A stretch of 64,000 nt of DNA from assembly GCA_012839765.1 (NCBI GenBank), contig DUMW01000088.1, forward strand, positions 1 to 64,000. Reading direction: 5' to 3'. Below, in pieces: positions 47,152 through 54,853 of the stretch. The DNA comes from Bacillota bacterium. Its GTDB lineage: Bacteria; Bacillota; Limnochordia; DUMW01. The notes under the pieces were generated by a model, which saw only the letters and a program-made list of their open reading frames with translations, was not told the origin of the DNA and searched no databases. The position numbers were made by a program, and so were the translations under genes. Each line of letters opens with the position of its first letter. Position 1 is the first letter of the stretch.

Positions 47152-48150
47152 TTGTTGAAGATAGTTCTCGATGCAATGGGCGGGGATTATGCCCCGCAAG
47201 AACAGGTGAAGGGAGCCATCCTGGCGACCAAACAGCTGGGGATCGAGACGATCCTTGTGGGCCGTAGATCGGTCCTTGAGCCTTTGTTGGCAGAGCACGG
47301 TGCCGATGGGAGAGTTAGCATCGAAGATGCCCCCGATGTGGTGGACATGGGGGAGGCTCCCCTGAAGGCGGTTCGCAGTAAACCCAATTCTTCTTTGATG
47401 GTGGCGGCCAGGTTGGTGAAAGAAGGCCAGGCCGCCGGTTTGGTCAGTTGTGGCAATACGGGGGCCACCATGGCTGCCGCCTTGTTTTCTTGGGGACGGA
47501 TCCCGGGGATCGAACGGCCGGCCTTGGGTACCGTCATGCCCACGGTGAAGGGAGCCAGCGTCCTTTTGGATGTGGGGGCCAACGCGGAGAACCGTCCCCA
47601 GCACCTGTTGCAGTTTGGGATTATGGGTGCGTTGTATAGCCAACAGGTCTTGGGGGTGGAAAACCCCACGGTGGGTCTTTTAAATGTGGGAGAAGAGCCT
47701 GGCAAGGGGAATACTTTAGTTAAGGAAGCCTATGGGCTTCTGGCCGACAGTGGATTGAACTTCATCGGCAATGTGGAAGGACATCAGTTTTTCGCCGGGC
47801 AATGCGACGTGGTGGTCTGTGATGGGTTTACGGGGAATATTGTGCTGAAGTCCGCAGAAGGGCTTGCCCAGGGGATTTTCTCCATCCTGAAGGAAGAACT
47901 CACCGGCAGTCTCCGGGCGAAGCTGGGGGCTTTGTTGGCTAAGCCTGCCTTCAAGGGTTTGAAGCAGAAACTGGACTACACCGAATATGGCGGTGCCCCC
48001 CTGTTGGGGCTGAACGGAATCTGCATCGTCTCCCACGGGCGTTCCGATGCCAAAGCGGTGATGAACGCCCTGCGGGTGGCCAAGCAGACCGCGGCGGGGA
48101 ACTTGCCCCAATTAATCACGCGTTATGTGGAAGAGAAGGTGGAGCAATGA
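47152..48150 (+). CDS. plsX: phosphate acyltransferase
   Basis: Makes acyl-phosphate from acyl-ACP for PlsY, the first step of phosphatidic acid synthesis. 332 residues: IVLDAMGGDYAP, SCGNTGATMAAALF, PTVKGASVLLDVGANAENRPQHLLQFGIMG and VCDGFTGNIVLKSAEG. TTG start (47152 or the next TTG, 47155) behind GGGGGTAG. Overlaps fabH by 4 bases. Confidence 0.96.
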   Translation: MLKIVLDAMGGDYAPQEQVKGAILATKQLGIETILVGRRSVLEPLLAEHGADGRVSIEDAPDVVDMGEAPLKAVRSKPNSSLMVAARLVKEGQAAGLVSCGNTGATMAAALFSWGRIPGIERPALGTVMPTVKGASVLLDVGANAENRPQHLLQFGIMGALYSQQVLGVENPTVGLLNVGEEPGKGNTLVKEAYGLLADSGLNFIGNVEGHQFFAGQCDVVVCDGFTGNIVLKSAEGLAQGIFSILKEELTGSLRAKLGALLAKPAFKGLKQKLDYTEYGGAPLLGLNGICIVSHGRSDAKAVMNALRVAKQTAAGNLPQLITRYVEEKVEQ

Positions 48151-49139
48151 AAGAGAAACGTTCCGCCGGGATTCTGGGTACAGGACGCTACGTCCCGGAG
48201 CGGGTCCTTACCAATCACGATTTGGAGAAGATGGTGGACACCAGCGATGAGTGGATTGTGACCCGGACCGGTATCAAGGAGCGACGGATTGCGGCACCGG
48301 ATCAGGCCAGCTCTGATCTGGGTTTGGCCGCCGCCCAGGCGGCCCTGGCCGATGCGAACATCAGTGCCGAACAGTTGGATTTGGTGGTGGTGGCCACGGT
48401 GACCCCGGACCACGCCTTTCCCTCCACCGCCTCCATCATCCAGCATAAACTGGGAGCCGTTAATGCCGGCGCCTATGATCTTTCCGCCGGATGTTCCGGA
48501 TTTGTCTATGCCCTGTGTACTGCCGCCGCCATGATCCAGTCGGGTGCCATGGATTATGTCCTGGTGGTGGGGGCCGAGACCCTAAGCAAGATCGTGGACT
48601 GGACCGACCGGAGTACCTGTGTGCTTTTTGGCGATGGGGCCGGCGCGGTGGTATTGGGTCCTGTGGGCTCAGGTTATGGACTGGTCAGTTCGGTTTTGGG
48701 CAGTGACGGTTCCGGTGCGGAGCTGTTGTGTGTGGCTGCGGGGGGCTCCCGGCGACCGGCCTCCCCACAGACGGTGGAAGCCAAACAGCATTTCCTGTCT
48801 ATGCACGGTAATGAAGTCTTCAAATTTGCGGTCCGGATCATGGATGAGGCCTCCAATTTGGTGTTGGCCAAGGCGGGATTATCCTCCCAGGATGTAGATC
48901 TGTTTATCCCTCACCAGGCGAATATCCGCATTATTGAGGCTGCGGCCAAGCGGTTGGGGCTACCCATGGAGCGGGTCTATGTGAACGTGGATGCCTACGG
49001 CAACACCAGTGCCGCCTCCATCCCCATCGCCCTGGATGAAGCCCACAAGCAGGGCCTTATCCGGGGGGATTCCTACACTTTGTTGGTGGGTTTTGGGGCG
49101 GGCCTTACGTGGGCGGCGGCCATATTACGTTGGGAATAA
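48147..49139 (+). CDS. fabH: beta-ketoacyl-ACP synthase III
   Basis: Starts fatty-acid synthesis by condensing acetyl-CoA (or branched acyl-CoA) with malonyl-ACP. 330 residues: TSDEWIVTRTGIKERR, catalytic Cys in DLSAGCSGFVYAL, His in FIPHQANIRII and Asn in DAYGNTSAAS. Starts in the ATGA overlap with plsX. Confidence 0.97.
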   Translation: MKEKRSAGILGTGRYVPERVLTNHDLEKMVDTSDEWIVTRTGIKERRIAAPDQASSDLGLAAAQAALADANISAEQLDLVVVATVTPDHAFPSTASIIQHKLGAVNAGAYDLSAGCSGFVYALCTAAAMIQSGAMDYVLVVGAETLSKIVDWTDRSTCVLFGDGAGAVVLGPVGSGYGLVSSVLGSDGSGAELLCVAAGGSRRPASPQTVEAKQHFLSMHGNEVFKFAVRIMDEASNLVLAKAGLSSQDVDLFIPHQANIRIIEAAAKRLGLPMERVYVNVDAYGNTSAASIPIALDEAHKQGLIRGDSYTLLVGFGAGLTWAAAILRWE

Positions 49140-49158
49140 AGGTGGTGGGAGAAGGACG

Positions 49159-50085
49159 ATGAGCATAGCATTCCTGTTCCCTGGCCAAGGGAGTCAAAGG
49201 GTGGGCATGGGGCGGGAACTGGTGCAGGCAAGCCCCAGGGCCCAGGAGATCTTTTCCCAGGCCGCCGAGGTTTTGGATTTCCCGGTACAGGACCTTTGTT
49301 TTGCGGGCCCCCAAGAAGAGTTGAACCAGACCCGCTACACCCAGCCGGCCCTTCTCACGGTGGAGGTGGCCTGTCTGCGGTTCCTGGAGGAACAGGGTAT
49401 AAGACCCAACCTGGTGGCGGGGCATAGCCTGGGGGAATATGCGGCGTTAGTGGCTGCAGGTGCCCTGGATTTTCCCCAGTGCCTGGGTCTTGTGGCTAAG
49501 CGGGCCCGGCTTATGGAGGCGGCGGCCGCGGGAAGCATGGCTGCAGTCTTGGGTTTGGAAGCCTCCAAGATCGAGGAGATCTGTAGCAGCATAGGGCCAG
49601 TGTGGCCTGCCAACTACAACTGTCCTGGGCAGGTGGTCATCTCCGGCCAGGCGGAGGCGGTGCAGGAGGCCTCCCGGCGGATGGTAGAGCAGGGAGCCAA
49701 ACGGGTGATTCCCTTAGCGGTGAGCGGGCCTTTCCATTCCCCCTTGATGGAACCTGCTGCCCAGGAGTTTGCCGCCTATGTCGCCAAAACCACCCTGCAA
49801 AGGGCGGATATCCCGGTGGTGGGCAATGTGACCGCCGGGCCCCTGCAGGAGCCGGAGGAGTTGGCCAGGGAACTGGTGACCCAGATCCACTCTCCGGTGC
49901 AGTGGGAGCAGTCCATCCGCTATATGCTGGATCAGGGGGTGCGGGTCTTTGTGGAGGTGGGCCCGGGCCAAGTGTTGGCCGGGCTGGTCCGCCGCATTGA
50001 TCGAAGGGCCGAGGTCTACTCGGTGGAGACCCCCGCCGACGCAGACAAACTGCTTGATTCGCAGAAAGGGGATGTAGTAATATGA
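49159..50085 (+). CDS. fabD: malonyl-CoA:ACP transacylase
   Basis: Moves malonyl from CoA to ACP. 308 residues: FLFPGQGSQRVGMG, nucleophile GHSLGEYAALVAAG, QVVISGQAEAV and catalytic His in VSGPFHSPLM. ATG 49159 after GAAGG fits family length; a longer frame upstream is excluded because it runs inside fabH. Overlaps fabG by 4 bases. Confidence 0.97.
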   Translation: MSIAFLFPGQGSQRVGMGRELVQASPRAQEIFSQAAEVLDFPVQDLCFAGPQEELNQTRYTQPALLTVEVACLRFLEEQGIRPNLVAGHSLGEYAALVAAGALDFPQCLGLVAKRARLMEAAAAGSMAAVLGLEASKIEEICSSIGPVWPANYNCPGQVVISGQAEAVQEASRRMVEQGAKRVIPLAVSGPFHSPLMEPAAQEFAAYVAKTTLQRADIPVVGNVTAGPLQEPEELARELVTQIHSPVQWEQSIRYMLDQGVRVFVEVGPGQVLAGLVRRIDRRAEVYSVETPADADKLLDSQKGDVVI

Positions 50086-50828
50086 TACTGACTGGCAGGG
50101 TGGCACTAGTTACCGGAGGCACCCGCGGCATTGGCAAAGCCATTACCGAGGCTTTGTTGCAGGCAGGTTGCCAGGTGGCCATCTGTGGCCGGAACGCAAA
50201 GCAGCTTGCCGAAACCGTCCAGGAGTTTGCCGCCACCTACCACCAGCAGATCCTAGGCTTCCCGGTTGACGTCACCGATTGGGACAGTGTGGAGCAACTG
50301 GTCGCCAAGGTGGAAGGGGAATGGAAAGCGGTGGATATCCTGGTGAATAATGCTGGCATCACCCAGGACAGTCTATTGTTACGGATGACCGCCGCCCAGT
50401 GGCAACAGGTCATCGATGTGAACCTCACAGGAGTCTTTAATTGCAGCAAAGCGGTGTTGCGGGGGATGGTCAAAAGGCGTTACGGAAGGATCATTAACAT
50501 AACCTCGGTGGTCGGACGGATGGGGAATGCAGGACAAGCCAATTACGCGGCTGCCAAGGCGGGCGTGATTGGCTTTACTAAGAGTTTGGCCCGGGAAGTG
50601 GCAAGCCGTGGGATTACCGTTAATGCCATCGCCCCGGGGTTTATTGAATCCGCGATGACGGACCAGCTCACCGAGGAGCAAAAGAAGCGTCTCACGGACC
50701 AGATTCCCATGCAACGGACCGGACAACCAGTCGACGTGGCCAATGCAGTCTTGTTTCTTGCCTCCGACCTGAGTGCCTATATCACCGGTCAAGTTTTGAA
50801 CGTCGACGGTGGGCTGCTGATGAACTAA
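50082..50828 (+). CDS. fabG: 3-oxoacyl-ACP reductase
   Basis: NADPH-dependent reduction of beta-ketoacyl-ACP. 248 residues, short-chain dehydrogenase fold: VTGGTRGIGKAI, NNAGITQDSLL, catalytic Ser in NITSVVGRMGNAGQ, YAAAKAG dyad and APGFIESAMTD. Family-specific ending ITGQVLNVDGGLLMN. Confidence 0.97.
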   Translation: MILTGRVALVTGGTRGIGKAITEALLQAGCQVAICGRNAKQLAETVQEFAATYHQQILGFPVDVTDWDSVEQLVAKVEGEWKAVDILVNNAGITQDSLLLRMTAAQWQQVIDVNLTGVFNCSKAVLRGMVKRRYGRIINITSVVGRMGNAGQANYAAAKAGVIGFTKSLAREVASRGITVNAIAPGFIESAMTDQLTEEQKKRLTDQIPMQRTGQPVDVANAVLFLASDLSAYITGQVLNVDGGLLMN

Positions 50829-50855
50829 GAGTGTTATTAAGGGGAGGTGAACCTA

Positions 50856-51086
50856 TTGGACCTGTTTGAACAAGTGAAGGAAATCATTGTCGAGCAGTTG
50901 GGCATTGAGGAGGATGCAGTAACCCCGGAAGCTTCCTTTACCGAGGATTTACATGCCGATTCCCTCGACATTGTGGAGTTAATCATGGCCTTTGAGGATG
51001 CGTTCAACATCGAGATCTCCGATGAGGATGCGGAGAAGATCAAAATCGTGCAGGACGTGGTCGACTACCTGAGTGAGTACGCTTAA
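50856..51086 (+). CDS. acpP: acyl carrier protein
   Basis: Carries the growing acyl chain on phosphopantetheine at the Ser of [17 protein letters not shown]. 76 residues, strongly acidic. The frame allows GTG 50847, but TTG 50856 is correctly spaced from GGGGAGGTGA (50841-50850) and gives the usual N-terminus (M)[15 protein letters not shown]. Confidence 0.96.
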   Translation: MDLFEQVKEIIVEQLGIEEDAVTPEASFTEDLHADSLDIVELIMAFEDAFNIEISDEDAEKIKIVQDVVDYLSEYA

Positions 51087-51092
51087 TCCTAA

Positions 51093-51118
51093 GTGGTCCG
51101 CTGGTCACAGCGGACCAC
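51093..51118 (+). terminator. strong hairpin between acpP and fabF
   Basis: GTGGTCCGCT pairs perfectly with AGCGGACCAC around a 6-base loop, followed about 10 bases later by a T-rich stretch. It may partly terminate or protect the acpP end, raising acpP over fabF. The 147-base gap is the longest inside this operon. Confidence 0.55.
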
Positions 51119-51233
51119 AGCCCGGCCTTATTCTTTATTTTATATCATTCAACCCTCTTAGTCAGACTTATTAGGATTTTCTCATTCAGGTGGAACTTGT
51201 AGAGACTTGATTCACCACTTGGGGGTGAAGCCT

Positions 51234-52475
51234 TTGCGACGCAGAGTAGTAGTAACCGGCTTAGGGGCGGTCACATCCCTAGGGATTGGCGTCGAAGCCT
51301 TTTGGCAAGCAATTCTGGCCGGAAAATCCGGCATCAAGCGCATAGATTCCATTGATATCAGCGACCTACCTACGAAGATTGGGGCGGAGGTTACTGCTTT
51401 TGACCCGGAACAGTTCATGTCCCGGAAGGACGCCCGCCGGATGGATCGGTACACCCAGTTTGCGGTGGCGGCCACGCAGCTGGCCTTGGAGGATGCGGGT
51501 CTGGAGATCACCGACGAGATCTCCGAGCGGGCGGGGGTGCTCATCGGTTCCGGCATCGGGGGCATCCAAACCCTCGAAGAGCAGTATATGGTCCTTTTGG
51601 AGAAGGGTCCCTCCCGGGTGAGTCCCTTTTTCGTGCCCATGATGATCCCCAACATGGCCTCGGGCCAGGTGTCCATCATGTTCAACTGTAAAGGGCCCAA
51701 CCTCACCACCGTCACCGCCTGTGCCTCGAGCAGCCACTCCATTGGTGATGCTTTCAAGATCATCGAACGGGGCGATGCGGATATCATGATCACCGGCGGT
51801 TCCGAGGCGGCTTTGACCCGGTTGGCCATGGCTGGTTTTTGCGCTGCCCGGACCATGTCCACCCGCAATGATGATCCCGAAGGAGCCAGCCGGCCCTTCG
51901 ACAAGGACCGGGATGGTTTCGTCCTGGGGGAAGGGGCGGGGATTCTTATTCTGGAAGAATTGGAGCACGCCCAAAGACGGGGGGCCCGCATTTACGGCGA
52001 GATTGCCGGCTATGGACTCACTTCCGATGCCTACCATATTACGGCGCCGGAGCCCTCGGGAGCCGGGGCGGCCCGAGCCATGCGGTTGGCCCTGGCCGAC
52101 GCGGGGATCTCCATCGAGGATGTGCAGTATATCAACGCCCATGGCACCTCCACGGAGCTCAATGATGCCATCGAGACCTTAGCCATCAAAAACGTTTTCG
52201 GTGACCGGGCCTATGACCTGATGGTCAGCTCTACCAAGTCCATGACGGGCCACCTGTTGGGGGCCGCGGGGGGCATCGAGGCTATCGTCTGCCAGAAGGT
52301 CTTAGCGGAGCAAGTGGTGCCGCCCACCATCAATTACACCACCAAGGATCCCGATTGTGACCTGGATTATGTACCCAACGAAGCCCGCCCCGCCCAGGTG
52401 GAGGTGGCCTTGAGCAACTCCTTCGGCTTCGGCGGTCACAATGCGGTCCTGGTCTTCAAACGGTACAAAGGGTGA
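51234..52475 (+). CDS. fabF: beta-ketoacyl-ACP synthase II
   Basis: Main chain-elongation condensing enzyme. 413 residues: catalytic Cys in [17 protein letters not shown], His in [12 protein letters not shown] and [16 protein letters not shown], and ending [18 protein letters not shown] 51234 lies five bases after GGGGGTGA and gives the standard [16 protein letters not shown] start; TTG 51207 would add nine unlikely residues. Confidence 0.96.
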   Translation: MRRRVVVTGLGAVTSLGIGVEAFWQAILAGKSGIKRIDSIDISDLPTKIGAEVTAFDPEQFMSRKDARRMDRYTQFAVAATQLALEDAGLEITDEISERAGVLIGSGIGGIQTLEEQYMVLLEKGPSRVSPFFVPMMIPNMASGQVSIMFNCKGPNLTTVTACASSSHSIGDAFKIIERGDADIMITGGSEAALTRLAMAGFCAARTMSTRNDDPEGASRPFDKDRDGFVLGEGAGILILEELEHAQRRGARIYGEIAGYGLTSDAYHITAPEPSGAGAARAMRLALADAGISIEDVQYINAHGTSTELNDAIETLAIKNVFGDRAYDLMVSSTKSMTGHLLGAAGGIEAIVCQKVLAEQVVPPTINYTTKDPDCDLDYVPNEARPAQVEVALSNSFGFGGHNAVLVFKRYKG

Positions 52476-52481
52476 CGGTCC

Positions 52482-53195
52482 TTGGCACGACACCGCGCTG
52501 ACCTGGGCAAACTAGAAGAGAGTTTGCAGTACAAGTTCAAGGACCGGCGGCTGTTGCTCCAGGCCTTGACCCACAGCTCCTACCGCTATGAGACTGGCCA
52601 AGTCCAGGACAATGAACGATTGGAGTTTTTGGGGGATACGGTGTTGGATCTGGTGATCAGCGAGTATTTATACCAACGGTTCCCCGACAGCAACGAAGGG
52701 GTCCTGGCCAAGGCCCGGGCTAGCCTCGTCTGTGCTAAGAATCTGGCCCGCCATGCGGTGGAGTTGTCCCTGGGGAAATACCTGTTATTGGGCCGGGGAG
52801 AGGAGAAAAACGGCGGCCGGCGCCGGGCCTCCATCCTGGCCGATGCCTTCGAGGCGGTGATCGCCGCTATCTACCTTGATGGTGGGTATGAGGCCTGCCG
52901 ACGGGTGGTGATGGGTATTTTCCAGGCGGATTTTCCCGCCGAACTGAGCAAACAGGAGTTACTAGACTCCAAAAGTGCCCTGCAGGAATATACCCAGGTT
53001 CATTACCATACTTCTCCCGAGTATCAACTGAAGTCCATGTGGGGACCGGATCATGCCCGACAGTACCGCGTGGCGGCCTATGTGAAGGGCCAGATGGTGG
53101 GGGAGGGTATCGGCAAAAGTCGGAAAGCCGCGGAACAGGCGGCGGCCCTGCAGGCTTGGCAGACCATTGGTCAGTGGTCGAAGCATTTTATGTAA
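52482..53195 (+). CDS. rnc: ribonuclease III
   Basis: Cuts double-stranded RNA in rRNA processing and mRNA decay. 237 residues: catalytic motif NERLEFLGDTVLDLVISEYLYQ, second acidic site ILADAFEAVIAAIYLDGG and a C-terminal dsRNA-binding domain (about 165-232, DSKSALQEYTQVHYHTSPEYQL ... GIGKSRKAAEQAAALQAW). TTG start 7 bases after fabF. Confidence 0.97.
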   Translation: MARHRADLGKLEESLQYKFKDRRLLLQALTHSSYRYETGQVQDNERLEFLGDTVLDLVISEYLYQRFPDSNEGVLAKARASLVCAKNLARHAVELSLGKYLLLGRGEEKNGGRRRASILADAFEAVIAAIYLDGGYEACRRVVMGIFQADFPAELSKQELLDSKSALQEYTQVHYHTSPEYQLKSMWGPDHARQYRVAAYVKGQMVGEGIGKSRKAAEQAAALQAWQTIGQWSKHFM

Positions 53196-53813
53196 CTAGT
53201 ATTGACGAATGAGGCCAACGACGCGGCCGAACACGGTCAGCTCCGCCAGGGCGATGTGCAGGGCTGAACCAGGATGTTGGGGAGGGATCAGGAGGAGGGA
53301 TTCCTCCCTTGCATAAACATGGCCTAGGAGGTTTCCCCGGTCGATGCAGCTGACCAGGATCAAGTCCCCATCCACCCAGTCCTGCTTGGGGTCGACGATC
53401 AACAGATCATGTTCCTGGATCCCGGGCTGATACCGGCTAGAATCCACCACTAGGGCATACCCTTCGGTACTGATGGCGATGGGGCTGGGCACGAAGGAGC
53501 GGGGCCGCTCTCCGGTGGTGGACGGGCCTACGAATCGGGAAAAATGACCCACGATGGGAATACTCCGCCGGACATATTCCCCCTGGTCTCTAGCCACTGG
53601 GATCCGCTGCAAGGGATCCTCGGGGGGTGGGAAATTGCCGGTGAGCACCGCCTGACGGAAATCTACAATACCTTTGAAGCCCGCCTTCCGTAGCCAGTAA
53701 TAGACAGACTTCGACTGGGCATAGCCCATCCGTTCGGTGATCTCCTGGGCGGTGGCTGTGGGATTGTGCATGATGATCCGGGCCATTTTGTGCAGCATGT
53801 CACGGTCGGTCAA
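53196..53813 (-). CDS. LexA-fold / S24-like regulator, probably protease-dead
   Basis: 205 residues. N-terminal helical DNA-binding region (about 1-60, TAQEITERMGYAQSKSVYYWLRKAGFKGI) and a C-terminal S24/LexA-like beta domain (about 85-205): ALVVDSSRYQPGIQEHDLLIVDPKQDWVDGDLILVSC. The active-site GDSM is replaced by VDSS and the expected Lys region reads LLGHVYARE, so self-cleavage is unlikely. It abuts rnc tail to tail and is divergent from the sigma-factor gene. Not LexA itself; target unknown. Confidence 0.75.
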   Translation of the reverse strand: MTDRDMLHKMARIIMHNPTATAQEITERMGYAQSKSVYYWLRKAGFKGIVDFRQAVLTGNFPPPEDPLQRIPVARDQGEYVRRSIPIVGHFSRFVGPSTTGERPRSFVPSPIAISTEGYALVVDSSRYQPGIQEHDLLIVDPKQDWVDGDLILVSCIDRGNLLGHVYAREESLLLIPPQHPGSALHIALAELTVFGRVVGLIRQY

Positions 53814-53908
53814 TGTGCTTCAGCTCCGTTGGATACCGATCAAACCCTGATGGGCCAAGGGATTTTGTCCCTAGATAAGTAATGTTAGGTTACCAGGCCA
53901 TCTACACC

Positions 53909-53927
53909 TTTACCCAAAAAGGGTAAA
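53909..53927. repeat. inverted repeat between the LexA-fold gene and the sigma-factor gene
   Basis: TTTACCC, five A, GGGTAAA: perfect 7-base arms in a divergent promoter region. Possible operator for the adjacent regulator or a small hairpin. The rest of the 278-base gap shows only AT-rich stretches. Confidence 0.5.
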
Positions 53928-54090
53928 CTTGCGCAAAACTGCCCTTCTTTGAACCGACAACAACGGGAAAACGTAGACCAGCCGCCCGTTGGAAGAATAC
54001 ATAAAATGGGTAACAGTCTCTCGCAAACACCAGGCATACAGTGGCAAGACAAGCATATATATGTACAAAGGTGTAAAAGGAGGCGACGGG

Positions 54091-54771
54091 ATGCGGGCAG
54101 ATGAGCATCAAGCGCGGGATCTGGCTTTGGTGGAAAAGGTGCAACGGGGGGACAAACAGGCCGCCGAGGAATTGGTCTGCCGTTACACCGGCTTAGTCCG
54201 TCACATCGTGACCCGGTATCACACCCCCTTCCACGACTTCGACGATCTGTGCCAAGAAGGTTTCATCGGTCTTCTGGGCGCGGCCAAGCGCTATCGCCCA
54301 CAGGCCTTCTCGGTGAAATTCAGCTCCTTTGCCTATCTTTGCGTGCTCCGCAAGATCTACAGTGTGCTGAAAAGTAGCAATAACAATAAGCATCGGTTGT
54401 TGAACGGTGCTGTGTCGTTGTCCGAGTACACCAACGACGATCAGAATAGGACCCTGGGTGATCTTGTGCCCCTGGAGGGACCAGATCCCGAGGAGATGGT
54501 CATCGAAAAATCGGTGGCGGAGAACCTGCGGCGCCTGCTTAGCAATCATCTGTCGGCATTGGAATACCGGGTGACGATGCTGGTTTTGGATGGCTACACC
54601 TACAGTGAGATCAGCGCAGCCTTAAACCTGGAGTTGAAAACGGTAGACAACGCCCGGACCCGCTCCTGGTCCAAACTACGGCGCTTGGTCCACAACTACG
54701 GCTCGCTTTTAAGTCCCCACATTCCCACCCAGGTTCGCCGAAGGGCGGATCTAGAGCTTTGGGCCCGCTGA
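54091..54771 (+). CDS. sigma-70-family factor, SigH-like
   Basis: 226 residues, similar in length and pattern to stage 0 sigma factor H. Region 2 (about 10-85): LVEKVQRGDKQAAEELVCRYTGLVRHIVTRY ... DDLCQEGFIGLLGAAKRYRP ... FSSFAYLCVLRKI; then SNNNKHRLLNGAVSLSEY and region 4 (about 150-205): LSALEYRVTMLVLDGYTYSEISAALNLELKTVDNARTRSWSKLRRL. Start ATG 54091 follows AAAGGAGG. SigH starts sporulation in Bacillus, but this gene is next to smc rather than near rpoB, so it may be a paralogue. Confidence 0.82.
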   Translation: MRADEHQARDLALVEKVQRGDKQAAEELVCRYTGLVRHIVTRYHTPFHDFDDLCQEGFIGLLGAAKRYRPQAFSVKFSSFAYLCVLRKIYSVLKSSNNNKHRLLNGAVSLSEYTNDDQNRTLGDLVPLEGPDPEEMVIEKSVAENLRRLLSNHLSALEYRVTMLVLDGYTYSEISAALNLELKTVDNARTRSWSKLRRLVHNYGSLLSPHIPTQVRRRADLELWAR

Positions 54772-54807
54772 AAAAGCCCCTGCCCCGGTGCCAGACCAGA
54801 GCACATA

Positions 54808-54816
54808 TGGTAAAAT
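54808..54816 (+). promoter_or_regulatory. extended -10 promoter before smc
   Basis: TGGTAAAAT, an extended -10 pattern, about 40 bases before the smc start and after the sigma-factor gene. Confidence 0.4.
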
Positions 54817-54853
54817 GAAGATGATTTGTAACTAGGGGGCGGGCAGGACAGGG

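Noticed and set aside
48991-49158. Upstream extension of fabD
   Set aside because: It lies within the conserved end of fabH in another frame; FabD starts at the ATG 49159 with MSIAFLFPGQGSQ.
51212-52142. Two long minus-strand frames (about 258 codons each) opposite fabF
   Set aside because: Antisense reflections of a conserved, codon-biased gene with no own start signals or family resemblance.
52190-52205. Second copy of the LacI palindrome core (AAAACGTTTTC) inside fabF
   Set aside because: The flanks are not symmetric and the bases encode conserved FabF residues; a chance match.
53196-53813. Calling the S24-like protein LexA
   Set aside because: The N-terminal domain, the missing GDSM and the missing lysine do not fit LexA, so only the fold is claimed.
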